A stretch of DNA of 64,000 nt from Christensenellaceae bacterium (lineage in GTDB: Bacteria > Bacillota > Clostridia > Christensenellales > Borkfalkiaceae). Below the pieces are notes generated by a model. The model saw only the letters and a program-made list of their open reading frames with translations. It ran no database searches and was not told the DNA's origin. Positions 56,484-64,000 of this stretch are shown here, one piece after another. Made by a program: the position numbers and the translations under genes. The DNA lies in the NCBI GenBank assembly GCA_948890655.1, contig CAQTYU010000001.1, positions 186,001 through 250,000 of the forward strand. Reading direction: 5' to 3'. The stretch's first letter is position 1. Each line of letters begins with the position of its first letter.

Positions 56484-59400
56484 TTACTCGGTACGGAGAG
56501 CGACGACGGGGTCTTTCTTGGCGGCTGCCGAGGCGGGGATTAAACCCGATACGAGAGTTAACCCGACGCTTATCAAAACCATTATAAACGCCTGCCAAAT
56601 AGGCAGCGAAGCTATTGTATAAATACCGAACAGAACGCCTAAAACAAGATTTAATAATAGTGAAATCAAATATGTTACCACTATTCCCACCAAGCCCGCG
56701 GCAAGACCTATCATAAAAGTTTCGGCGTTGAAAAGCCGCTTTATATCCTTCTTTCTTGCACCCACGGCGCGCAGGATACCTATCTCTTTTATTCGTTCAA
56801 CCACGGACACGTATGTGATGATGCCTATCATAACCGTCGACACGACGAGGGATAGCGCAGTGAACGCGATAAGCGCGATGGTTATTATGTCAATCATAGT
56901 ATTTACCATCGTAATAATAAGCCCGACCGCGTCCGTATAAGTAATTTTGTGTTCTTCTTTAAGCTGTATAGAACGCTCTTCAACAGTACCGTCCGCATTC
57001 GTAACCGTCCAAACATAGGTTTCTCCCCTCTCGCACATGTCGTTCCACTTATCGAGGTAGTCGGTAACTAAGTCCTTACTTTCAAAATCGAGGGGATAAA
57101 ACTCGAAAGCAACGGGCAAGTCGCCGCCGCCCACCGTCGAGGGCGTGACCTTTAAAGAATCGTACTGACTGCCGCCTGACGAGCCGCCCATCATTGAGGA
57201 CATCATTGAGGACATCATTGACGAGCCTGCGCTGTCGATTACGTACGCGGGGCGCGCGGGGTCCTGACGAACGCCGTTATATGTATAGTGGTACTTGTAG
57301 GGCAAGCCGTCGAGAGAACCGCCGTGTTCGTTCATATACTTGACGATTTCGCTCTCTCTGCCCGTTTCCAAAGCGTGACGGGAAAGCGCGTTAGTGTAGT
57401 AAAGACCGGAACTAAGGCAGCCGTAAGACACGCCCTTTTTCTTTTGAAGAATAACTTTGACCTTTAAATCTATATCGTCCGATTTATCCCTGTCCGCGGC
57501 GAAACCGTCTTTATACGCATTATATTTAAATTCAGCAGCCTTTATGGGAGGGTCGTTCGGGTTTTCCACTTCGACGGGAATGTACACGCCGTCCGCAGGG
57601 GTTGCGGGGGAATAAACCGTATCGTTGGGATACCACTTGAACTTGGTTTCGCTTCCGTCGTTATCTAAGAAATAGTCGTACTCCTTGCCGTTCAGATATT
57701 CCGAAAGGAGCTCTCCGTACTTTTCGTTTGCCTCTTCTTCGGTTATTTCGTCGCCGACGAGTTCCTTGGCGCGTTCGGCGTAGGCTAAAAATTCTTCCTG
57801 CGTGAAGTAGCCCATCTGCCCCATAGTGAGGTCGGTGGTCGCCTGTTTGTTGATGACCATAATCAGGCTGTCTTTTTTACAGAAAATATCCTTTAGCTCT
57901 TCCTCGGTGAGGTCTGCCGATTTGCCGTTGTAGGTTGCGACAATATCGTACTGCGACAGAACGTAATTATAGTTGTCGGGCAGCTCCTCGAACGTAGTCA
58001 CGGTAGGTATCATGCCCGAAAATATTTTATACTGCTGTTTTTCCGCGTCCGATTCGCTGTTTTCCGCAACAGCGCCCAAAACCGCGGAATAGGTCTGACG
58101 AATGCCCGTAACGGACATTTCTTCGCCGCCGTCGCTTTTATCGAGTTTATAATTAGTGTAAATATTATTTGCCGGTTCCAAGCCGTAATCGTAATATACG
58201 GCATTGTAGTACGCGGAGGGCATCTTGCTTACGTAGTCCGCGTAGGCATCGGTTATGTTGTTGGTTACACCCATACTACCCATACCCATAAGCGTTTCGA
58301 TAAGGGAGTCAACGTAGACCTTATCGCCAAGCTTTTCAACCTTGACCTTGGTGCCCGAACCCATATCCATAAGAGCGTTGAAGTCCATCGCAGTGCGGGT
58401 GATTTCCAAGGGGTTGCCCGAAAGCATATCATCCTGCATACCGTCGATAAAGCCGTTTACTCCCGAAGAGATTGCAAGAACCATTGAAACGCCTATTATG
58501 CCTATACTGCCCGCAACCGAAACGAGCGCCGTGCGCTTGAATTTGGATAAGAGGTTTTTGAGGGATAAAGACATTGCCATTCCCACAGACATAGAGGCTT
58601 TTTTCTTTTTGCCCTTGTTGGTCTTGGCGGGTTGGTCGGTGACGGGAAGGGATTCTTCGCTGTTGGGAAGGGATTCTTCGACTTCGCTGACGCTACGCTT
58701 TGCGCCGTTATTATCTGAATTATTATAATTGGGGGCGCAAACCGTCGCTTGCGATCGGGCAGAATGACAAAGGGGTTCAGAGTGACAAGCGGGGGCGGGG
58801 ATTTCACCGTCGTAAGGGTCGGAGTCGTCCACCACTTCGCCGTCCAAAAGGCGGATTATGCGGGTGGAATACTTTTCGGCAAGCTCGGGGTTGTGCGTTA
58901 CCATAATCACGAGACGGTCCTTTGAAATTTCCTTCAAAAGCTCCATTATCTGAACGCTGGTCTTGGAATCGAGCGCGCCCGTTGGTTCGTCCGCAAGTAC
59001 GATTTCGGGGTCGTTTATGAGGGCGCGCGCGATTGCGACGCGCTGTGCCTGCCCGCCCGAAAGCTGGTTGGGACGGTTCTTTAATTTATCGCCCAAGCCA
59101 ACGCGCTCGAGCGCGGCTATCGCCCTTTGACGGCGTTCTTCCTTGCTCACGCCCGCGATTAAGAGGGATAATTCCACGTTTTGCAAAATGGTCTGGTGTG
59201 GAATTAAATGATAGCTTTGGAATATGAAACCTATGGAGTGGTTGCGGTAGGTATCCCAGTCGCCGTCCTTGTACTCTTTCGTGGACTTGCCCTCGATGAT
59301 AAGGTCGCCCGAAGTATACTTATCGAGCCCGCCTACGATATTTAAAAGCGTAGTCTTGCCGCAGCCCGACGCGCCGAGAATAGAGACGAGCTCGTTTCTG

Positions 59401-59486
59401 CGGAATTTTATGCTTACGCCCTTTAATGCGCTTACCACGCCGCCCGCAACAGGGTAATCTTTTTTAATGTCAACTAATTCTAACAT
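56484..59486 (-). CDS. ABC transporter ATPase-permease fusion, MacB-like
   Basis: 1000 residues. ATPase domain (1-220): Walker A GASGCGKTT, signature LSGGQAQR, Walker B IVLADEPTGALDS, H-loop VTHNPEL. A linker (about 225-310) contains a translated interspersed repeat. Then one membrane helix (~318-340), a large outer domain of ~500 residues, and three C-terminal helices of FtsX type (ITMVNTMIDIITIALIAFTALSL; ERIKEIGILRAVGARKKDI; the last near 965). MacB/FtsX-type systems act on the envelope or export peptides rather than importing solutes; the fused order is ATPase first. GCGAGGCG before the ATG. Substrate unknown. Confidence 0.9.
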   Translation of the reverse strand: MLELVDIKKDYPVAGGVVSALKGVSIKFRRNELVSILGASGCGKTTLLNIVGGLDKYTSGDLIIEGKSTKEYKDGDWDTYRNHSIGFIFQSYHLIPHQTILQNVELSLLIAGVSKEERRQRAIAALERVGLGDKLKNRPNQLSGGQAQRVAIARALINDPEIVLADEPTGALDSKTSVQIMELLKEISKDRLVIMVTHNPELAEKYSTRIIRLLDGEVVDDSDPYDGEIPAPACHSEPLCHSARSQATVCAPNYNNSDNNGAKRSVSEVEESLPNSEESLPVTDQPAKTNKGKKKKASMSVGMAMSLSLKNLLSKFKRTALVSVAGSIGIIGVSMVLAISSGVNGFIDGMQDDMLSGNPLEITRTAMDFNALMDMGSGTKVKVEKLGDKVYVDSLIETLMGMGSMGVTNNITDAYADYVSKMPSAYYNAVYYDYGLEPANNIYTNYKLDKSDGGEEMSVTGIRQTYSAVLGAVAENSESDAEKQQYKIFSGMIPTVTTFEELPDNYNYVLSQYDIVATYNGKSADLTEEELKDIFCKKDSLIMVINKQATTDLTMGQMGYFTQEEFLAYAERAKELVGDEITEEEANEKYGELLSEYLNGKEYDYFLDNDGSETKFKWYPNDTVYSPATPADGVYIPVEVENPNDPPIKAAEFKYNAYKDGFAADRDKSDDIDLKVKVILQKKKGVSYGCLSSGLYYTNALSRHALETGRESEIVKYMNEHGGSLDGLPYKYHYTYNGVRQDPARPAYVIDSAGSSMMSSMMSSMMGGSSGGSQYDSLKVTPSTVGGGDLPVAFEFYPLDFESKDLVTDYLDKWNDMCERGETYVWTVTNADGTVEERSIQLKEEHKITYTDAVGLIITMVNTMIDIITIALIAFTALSLVVSTVMIGIITYVSVVERIKEIGILRAVGARKKDIKRLFNAETFMIGLAAGLVGIVVTYLISLLLNLVLGVLFGIYTIASLPIWQAFIMVLISVGLTLVSGLIPASAAAKKDPVVALRTE
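58690..58795. repeat. Family A repeat (long form) inside the ABC fusion gene
   Basis: GCGCCGTTATTATCTGAATT ... GGGGGCGCAAACCGTCGCTT ... GGGCAGAATGACAAAG, plus the nearby GGATTCTTCGACTTCGCTGA, mirror the long repeat at 2554-2647. Read in frame on the minus strand it gives CHSARSQATVCAP and related residues in the inter-domain linker, about residues 230-285. Confidence 0.75.
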
Positions 59487-59541
59487 AACGCCTCGCTTGC
59501 AAATATAAATTTATACTTATATCCTATATTCAACGAATATA

Positions 59542-61185
59542 TTATATTTTCCCTTTTAATAATCTTGCTACTGTCCGCGACTTTCCGAGAATTCGCATTA
59601 TTGTGCATAAGTCCGGAGAGTTGGGGCTGCCCGTTATGGCAATTCTTAAAATTTCCGCAACGTCGGATACGCTGCCCTTGAAATTTTCGGGGTGCGACTT
59701 ATATTCGCTCATTTCGCTTGCAAAGCCAACTTCGGGCGCGATTGCCTTCACCTTTGCAAACCACTCGGAATTGTCGTCGCCCGTATCGTAGACTGCCGCG
59801 AATTTATCCAAAACCATGTTGACGGTAGCTTTATCGAACCTGTAAGAATAGTCGGGGTCGAAGGTATCGTCGAAGAAATAGTCGAAAAGGCGTACGCCCT
59901 GCTCGGCGCGCTCTATGTCCTTTCTCCTCTTCTTGCCGCCTATGCCAATTATCAAAGTGAGAATTTTCAGTAAATAGCCGTCTTCCTTAAAATGGGATTT
60001 GTCGACTTCGCTTCCGAACTCGTCGACCCAGCCTTTAAGGAAGGCGTAGCACTCCTCTGCGGAAAGCTTTGAGATTTCGGTTTTCGACACGTCGTTGAGC
60101 TTTTCCAAATCGAACAGCGCACCGCTTTTGCCCATTTTGTCTATTTTGAACTTAAAGTCCTTATAATCGCCGTCGGGATTTTTTAAGGTCCATTCCTCGA
60201 AGTTGGAATTCAGAACGGTCATAAGATATTTAACGACCGCCTGCGGATAGTAGCCAGCCTGCCTGTAATAGTCCAGCGAAAGCTCGGGGTCCTTCCTTTT
60301 TGAAAGCTTGCGCTTCGTGTCACCGTCCATTTTCATAAGCGACGAGGTGTGCGCGTACTTAGGGGGATTGAAGCCTAAAACCTTGTGAAGCTCCAAATGA
60401 ATGGGCAGGCTGGAAAGCCATTCCTCACCGCGGATAACGAGCGTGGTGCGCATAAAATGGTCGTCTATTGCGTGGGCAAAGTGATACGTGGGAATGCCGT
60501 CAGACTTTAAAATAACCACGTCCTGATCGTTTTCTGTCACGGTAATATCGCCCTTTATTGCGTCGCGGAAGGTAATTTTATTATCTATACTACCCTGCGA
60601 TTTGAGACGGATAACGTATGGCTTGCCCGCCTTGATATTGTCGTAAATTTCTTCCTCGGTCAGATTTCTGCACTTTGCGTACTTGCCGTAATAGCCCGTG
60701 GTTTCCTTGCTTTTGGTCTGGCTTGCGCGGACTGCGTCCAACTCTTCCGCGGTGCAAAAACACGGGTAAGCCAAGCCCTCTTCCAAAAGCTTTTTGACGA
60801 AGCTTTTATAAATTTTTTCGCGTTGGCGCTGATAGTAAGGACCGTAATTATTCAACGAGCTGTTTATCTCCGCGCCCTCGTCGAACCTGATTCCGAAGTA
60901 TTTCAAAGAACGGATAACGCTTTCGACCGCGCCGTCAACTTTGCGCTTTTCGTCAGTGTCCTCTATCCTCAGATAGAACACGCCGCCCGTAGTGTGCGCG
61001 ACCCTTTCGTCCGCAAGCGCGGAATAGAGGTTGCCCAAATGTATAAAGCCCGTGGGCGAAGGCGCAAGACGGGTTACCTCAACGCCCTTAGGGAGATTGC
61101 GGGGAGGATAAATTTCTTCGTACTCTTCGGGGGAGAGCAAGTCCCCGTCGGGAATTAACGCGTTTGCAAGTTTTTTCATATTCAT
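59542..61185 (-). CDS. gltX: Glutamate--tRNA ligase
   Basis: 547 residues. Class I aminoacyl-tRNA synthetase: the HIGH-type motif appears as TGFIHLGNLYSAL near residue 50 and the KMSKS-type as KRKLSKRKDP near 290. An N-terminal extension of about 35 residues precedes the catalytic domain, longer than in typical GltX. ATG 61185 has GAGG 8 nt upstream; GTG at 61194 overlaps that site. It begins just after the stop of a membrane XRE regulator gene (61187), so it may be co-transcribed with it. Confidence 0.95.
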   Translation of the reverse strand: MNMKKLANALIPDGDLLSPEEYEEIYPPRNLPKGVEVTRLAPSPTGFIHLGNLYSALADERVAHTTGGVFYLRIEDTDEKRKVDGAVESVIRSLKYFGIRFDEGAEINSSLNNYGPYYQRQREKIYKSFVKKLLEEGLAYPCFCTAEELDAVRASQTKSKETTGYYGKYAKCRNLTEEEIYDNIKAGKPYVIRLKSQGSIDNKITFRDAIKGDITVTENDQDVVILKSDGIPTYHFAHAIDDHFMRTTLVIRGEEWLSSLPIHLELHKVLGFNPPKYAHTSSLMKMDGDTKRKLSKRKDPELSLDYYRQAGYYPQAVVKYLMTVLNSNFEEWTLKNPDGDYKDFKFKIDKMGKSGALFDLEKLNDVSKTEISKLSAEECYAFLKGWVDEFGSEVDKSHFKEDGYLLKILTLIIGIGGKKRRKDIERAEQGVRLFDYFFDDTFDPDYSYRFDKATVNMVLDKFAAVYDTGDDNSEWFAKVKAIAPEVGFASEMSEYKSHPENFKGSVSDVAEILRIAITGSPNSPDLCTIMRILGKSRTVARLLKGKI

Positions 61186-61186
61186 T

Positions 61187-61834
61187 CTATTCACCTCTTT
61201 TACGATGAAAATTTTTAAAGAGCTTGCCGTGCTTCGATACGTACCAGCGGTATACGAACCACAGGATAAGCAAAACCTCGAACACGGCGGCCACTATATA
61301 GATAAAGTAAATTTTTATGAATTCGGGGGCGAACACATCCACAAAAACGTGGAAAATGACCGCGCACGACCATACGACGAGAGAGCTTGCCACAGCGTTC
61401 GTTAAGCGGTTGCCCCAAATTGCGGAGAACACTAAAAGCACTATTGCCGTAGGCAGAGGCGCCACCACGAATACGAGATATGAATATTCTTCGGTGGGGT
61501 CGATGCAGTAGAAAATCATAAATATACCCGTTGCGATAAACCACACCAAAAGGGCGGAAAGCGCGGTTATGAAAGCGTGCTTGCCCGTCAAGTGTTTTTT
61601 GGGCTGAACGGGCGTGGCGATTGATTCTTCCCTGACGATATCGTCCACGGTTACTCCGTAAATTCCGGCTATTTTAACGAGAACCCGAATGTCGGGGATT
61701 GCCTCTCCCCTTTCCCACTTGGAAACGGCTTTATCGGAATAGTTGAGCATTTCCGCAAGCTGAAGCTGGGTAAGCTTCGCTTCCGTGCGCAGCTCAACCA
61801 AGTTCTTTGCGATTACGTCCTTTAAATCTTCCAT
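61187..61834 (-). CDS. XRE-family regulator with membrane domain
   Basis: 215 residues. HTH domain at about 5-65 (NLVELRTEAKLTQLQLAEMLNYSDKAVSKWERGEAIPDIRVLVKIAGIYG, split here for reading), then four membrane helices from about residue 82 to 205. Membrane-tethered XRE proteins of this kind may sense envelope state. The ATG has no Shine-Dalgarno site and lies 6 nt after a TAAAAT -10, so the mRNA is predicted to be leaderless. Immediately upstream of gltX. Confidence 0.85.
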   Translation of the reverse strand: MEDLKDVIAKNLVELRTEAKLTQLQLAEMLNYSDKAVSKWERGEAIPDIRVLVKIAGIYGVTVDDIVREESIATPVQPKKHLTGKHAFITALSALLVWFIATGIFMIFYCIDPTEEYSYLVFVVAPLPTAIVLLVFSAIWGNRLTNAVASSLVVWSCAVIFHVFVDVFAPEFIKIYFIYIVAAVFEVLLILWFVYRWYVSKHGKLFKNFHRKRGE

Positions 61835-61840
61835 ACCCGT

Positions 61841-61898
61841 ATTTTAGCACTAAGCGGCAAAAAACACAACAAAAAACGCAACTCTACTGTGAGTAGAG
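61841..61898 (-). promoter_or_regulatory. Leaderless promoter and palindrome of membrane XRE gene
   Basis: TTGTGT (complement of 61864-61869), 17-nt spacer, TAAAAT (complement of 61841-61846), then ACGGGT and the ATG. A perfect 7-3-7 palindrome CTCTACT GTG AGTAGAG lies at 61882-61898, with a partial repeat TAGTAGAATGAG about 20 nt further; both are candidate autoregulatory sites. Confidence 0.65.
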
Positions 61899-62077
61899 CG
61901 TGAAATTTTGGTAGTAGAATGAGAAAATCATTCGGTATAGCCCGAAAATAAAGCGTGGAGTAATTCGGCGGGCAAATAGGTTGTATTTTTCGGCAAAAGT
62001 GCAATAATGTTATTATAAATAAAATTTTGCCGTAAGGCTTGCCCGCTGCGCGCGTACGCGGGACGGAGAAATTTGAA

Positions 62078-63022
62078 ATGAATAAATTCGATATATTTAC
62101 GGATTCGGGTTGCAACGTTCCAGACGAAATTTCAGAAAAATACGGGATATGTATTATTCCTTATATTTATACGGTGAACGGCGTTGAAAAGCCGTGCTAC
62201 GAAAAGGGCACGCCATTTAAAGATTTGGCAAAGGAGTTTTACGCACGGCTACGCGCAGGGACTGAAACGAAAACCTCGCTTATTAGCGAAGCGAGATTCG
62301 AGGAATATCTTATCCCCTCTTTACAGGCGGGCAGGGACGTTATTCTTTTCACCATTTCCGCAGGAGTGAGCGGAACTAACGCGCAGGCGCTTGCAGCAAA
62401 AGCCGAGCTTGAAAAGAAGTTCCCCGCAAGCAAGGTTTACGTCTTCGATACCGCAAACGCTTCGATGGGCTCGTGCCTGATTGCTTTGAAGGTTGCGGAG
62501 CTCAGAGATATGGGACTGACGGTCGAGGAGTGCGCATCCTGGGTCAAAGAGAACACATACAAGGTAAACAGCTATGTATACGTGGACGATTTGAAGTATT
62601 TAAGGAAGGGAGGCAGAGTTTCCGCCGTTGCCGCGATTGCGGGCACCCTTTTAAACATAAAGCCTGTGCTTTGGGCGAACGACGACACGCCGGCAAAGCT
62701 TGCCGTATTTTCAAAGGAGCGAGGCAAGAAAAAGGCGCTTGCGACAATACTCGACGCCTTTGACAGGAACGTGGAAAACAAGGAAACGCAGACCGTTGCG
62801 ATCGCGCACGCGGACTGCGCCGAGGACGCGGAATATTTAAAACAGCAGCTTGAGACGCGCGGCGTTAAAAATATAATTACAGACTATTACGATTTGTGCA
62901 CGGGCGCGCACGCAGGTCCCGGCACGGTTGCCCTATTCTTTATGGGTAAAGACAGACGGGCGAAGGTTGCCGAGCCGAAGAAGCTTTTATTTAAAAGCCG
63001 AAAACCCGAAAGCGCGAATTGA
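62078..63022 (+). CDS. DegV-family fatty-acid-binding protein
   Basis: 314 residues. Opening FDIFTDSGCNVPDEISEKYGI, the central ISAGVSGTNAQAL near 100-112, and VDDLKYLRKGGRVSAVAAIAG near 180-200 are DegV (PF02645) signatures. DegV/FakB proteins bind a fatty acid and present it to the FakA kinase; fakA is not in this window. GGACGGAG precedes ATG 62078. Monocistronic as far as can be seen. Confidence 0.92.
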   Translation: MNKFDIFTDSGCNVPDEISEKYGICIIPYIYTVNGVEKPCYEKGTPFKDLAKEFYARLRAGTETKTSLISEARFEEYLIPSLQAGRDVILFTISAGVSGTNAQALAAKAELEKKFPASKVYVFDTANASMGSCLIALKVAELRDMGLTVEECASWVKENTYKVNSYVYVDDLKYLRKGGRVSAVAAIAGTLLNIKPVLWANDDTPAKLAVFSKERGKKKALATILDAFDRNVENKETQTVAIAHADCAEDAEYLKQQLETRGVKNIITDYYDLCTGAHAGPGTVALFFMGKDRRAKVAEPKKLLFKSRKPESAN

Positions 63023-63052
63023 CGCTTCGTTTTGCGCCGCGGTTATTTGAAA

Positions 63053-63105
63053 GAGATTCCTCGGCTACGCTCGGAATGACAGAAAAGTACACAGAATGAC
63101 AGACA
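63053..63105. repeat. Family A repeat
   Basis: GAGATTCCTCGGCTACGCTC then GGAATGACAG, followed by a second CAGAATGACAG end. Confidence 0.7.
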
Positions 63106-63126
63106 GACGGATTGACAATAAAAATG

Positions 63127-63158
63127 AAAACGCCCCGAGCAGTAAGCTCGGGGCGTTT
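63127..63158. terminator. Bidirectional terminator
   Basis: AAAACGCCCCGAGC pairs with GCTCGGGGCGTTTT around AGTAA, then TGTTTTA, between convergent genes. Confidence 0.85.
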
Positions 63159-63176
63159 TGTTTTACTTTAACGGTT

Positions 63177-64000
63177 TTACGAAAGCGACTGGATAAGCTG
63201 CGCCGCATTCCTTATATCTTCGTCGGAAGCCGTATAGTACTCCGTTATGCCGCCGCCCGTCAAATCGGTTACGGGTTCGGTACCGAATACAACGCCGTAT
63301 TTTGCGCCCTCGGAAGAAAGAACTTCGCAGATTTTATAGCGCAACGCATCGGAAACGCACAGCACGTCAATCTTGTCGGACAGGGTAATTATCGTACCGA
63401 CATCGAACGCGGGGACCTCGAACGAAGCTTCGCCGCCACCTATTGCGAGTAACGCGGCGGCAAGGGCTTCAAGCTGTTCCGCGTTTATAACGTAGGTTTC
63501 GCCTACGCTGTGCGACGCCCTGACGTCGAGGACCGCGTCCGCCTTGCCTTCGCCTACGGCAAGCACGCCGCCCTTTGACCTGTTAAGCGTTATAAGCTGG
63601 TAGGTTATCCTTGCGCGCATAATCTCGCTTTGGAAAATTTCGCCGCGCACAGACGTATCCTCCGGAACGTCTATCTGCATATCCTCCGCCTTTATGCCGT
63701 TTATATCTTCTATTGCGGAGCCGTCGCTGTTTTTAATGTAGGGCTTCATTGCGTTGAACGCGTCGACCAAGCGGCTTAATTCAAGCGGGGTAACGTACTT
63801 TTTGCCCGCTACCGTTTCCACGACGCCGTCGGGGATAATCAACCCGGGGTGGTCTATAAGCTGTTCGGATAAGGACGCGACGAGAAGATATGATTTTACT
63901 TCTCCGCTCTCGCCGTCGTAGATTAGTCCGCTGACCTGCTGCAAATCGATTTTTTCCACGTCGCCCAATTCAAGGTCGTTGTAAAGGGTTAAAACGGCGT
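63177..64000 (-). CDS. C-terminal part of an unrecognised protein, 5' end outside window
   Basis: The frame is open to the window edge (last residues read inward AVLTLYNDLELGDVEKIDL), so about 274 residues of a longer protein are seen. Alternating hydrophobic strands and helices (SGLIYDGESGEVKSYLLVASL; RARITYQLITLN; FDVGTIITLSDKIDVL) suggest a folded, mostly soluble domain; no catalytic motif, membrane helix or cysteine pair was recognised. It ends TEYYTASDEDIRNAAQLIQSLS before a terminator. Confidence 0.7.
   Translation of the reverse strand, partial: AVLTLYNDLELGDVEKIDLQQVSGLIYDGESGEVKSYLLVASLSEQLIDHPGLIIPDGVVETVAGKKYVTPLELSRLVDAFNAMKPYIKNSDGSAIEDINGIKAEDMQIDVPEDTSVRGEIFQSEIMRARITYQLITLNRSKGGVLAVGEGKADAVLDVRASHSVGETYVINAEQLEALAAALLAIGGGEASFEVPAFDVGTIITLSDKIDVLCVSDALRYKICEVLSSEGAKYGVVFGTEPVTDLTGGGITEYYTASDEDIRNAAQLIQSLS

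Overview
The window reads as about 64 kb of chromosome from an anaerobic, endospore-forming member of the Bacillota (class Clostridia), most likely an uncultured gut lineage. Evidence: spoIVA, a clostridial-order Rnf operon (rnfCDGEAB), the tig-clpP-clpX-lonA-ysxC block, a type III glutamine synthetase, LL-diaminopimelate aminotransferase with DapF, RqcH, and strong Shine-Dalgarno sites next to TTGACA/TATAAT promoters. No rRNA, tRNA, CRISPR array, transposase or phage gene was seen. The finer taxonomy is inference.

Layout. 0-10 kb: dapL (cut by the window edge), pyrG, a small-protein/XRE divergent pair, dapF, an ECF sigma / membrane anti-sigma-like / VWA lipoprotein operon, purA and a decayed membrane-protein gene. 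10-22 kb: ClC channel with a TrkA-C tail, a second small-protein/XRE pair, glnN, dinB, aroA, U32 peptidase-family (TrhP-like), O-methyltransferase (TrmR-like), RNase J. 22-28 kb: a large acidic repeat protein, a tandem-HTH regulator, a 47-residue gene, spoIVA, an ATP-grasp ligase. 28-39 kb: two alpha/beta hydrolases, a nucleoside phosphorylase, DUF378, a sugar transferase, and the proteostasis cluster ysxC-lonA-clpX-clpP-tig. 39-47 kb: RqcH followed by three small membrane-protein genes, an acetyltransferase-like protein, an exported propeller-like protein, M18 aminopeptidase, a third XRE/small-protein pair. 47-56 kb: a Gx/heptaprenyl-type membrane protein, rnfCDGEAB, then a NusG-II protein, ApbE and an FMN-binding lipoprotein on the other strand, forming a flavin-based redox region. 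56-64 kb: MacB-like ABC fusion, gltX with an upstream membrane XRE protein, DegV, and the 3' end of an unrecognised gene.

The most striking feature is a family of about 180-240 nt structured leaders placed in sense orientation directly before the Shine-Dalgarno site of lonA, clpX, glnN and dapF. They share a 5' AACGGC start, an A-tract/T-tract hairpin, a GCACTCAATTTG linker, a stem with a conserved TGTGTG loop, a GC hairpin, and a terminal hairpin with a GCAGAAYA loop. The paired arms change together between copies. A fifth, expanded copy stands alone next to spoIVA (25529-25826). Shortened relatives precede pyrG and RNase J, and a 5' fragment lies at 42186-42253. I do not recognise it as a named riboswitch or Rfam family.

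Other recurring themes are four promoters that leave almost no 5' leader (clcA, the Gx-type gene, the gltX-linked XRE gene, apbE), several divergent XRE/small-protein modules with palindromic operators, and three families of interspersed repeats. One of those repeats is translated as part of the linker of the ABC fusion protein.
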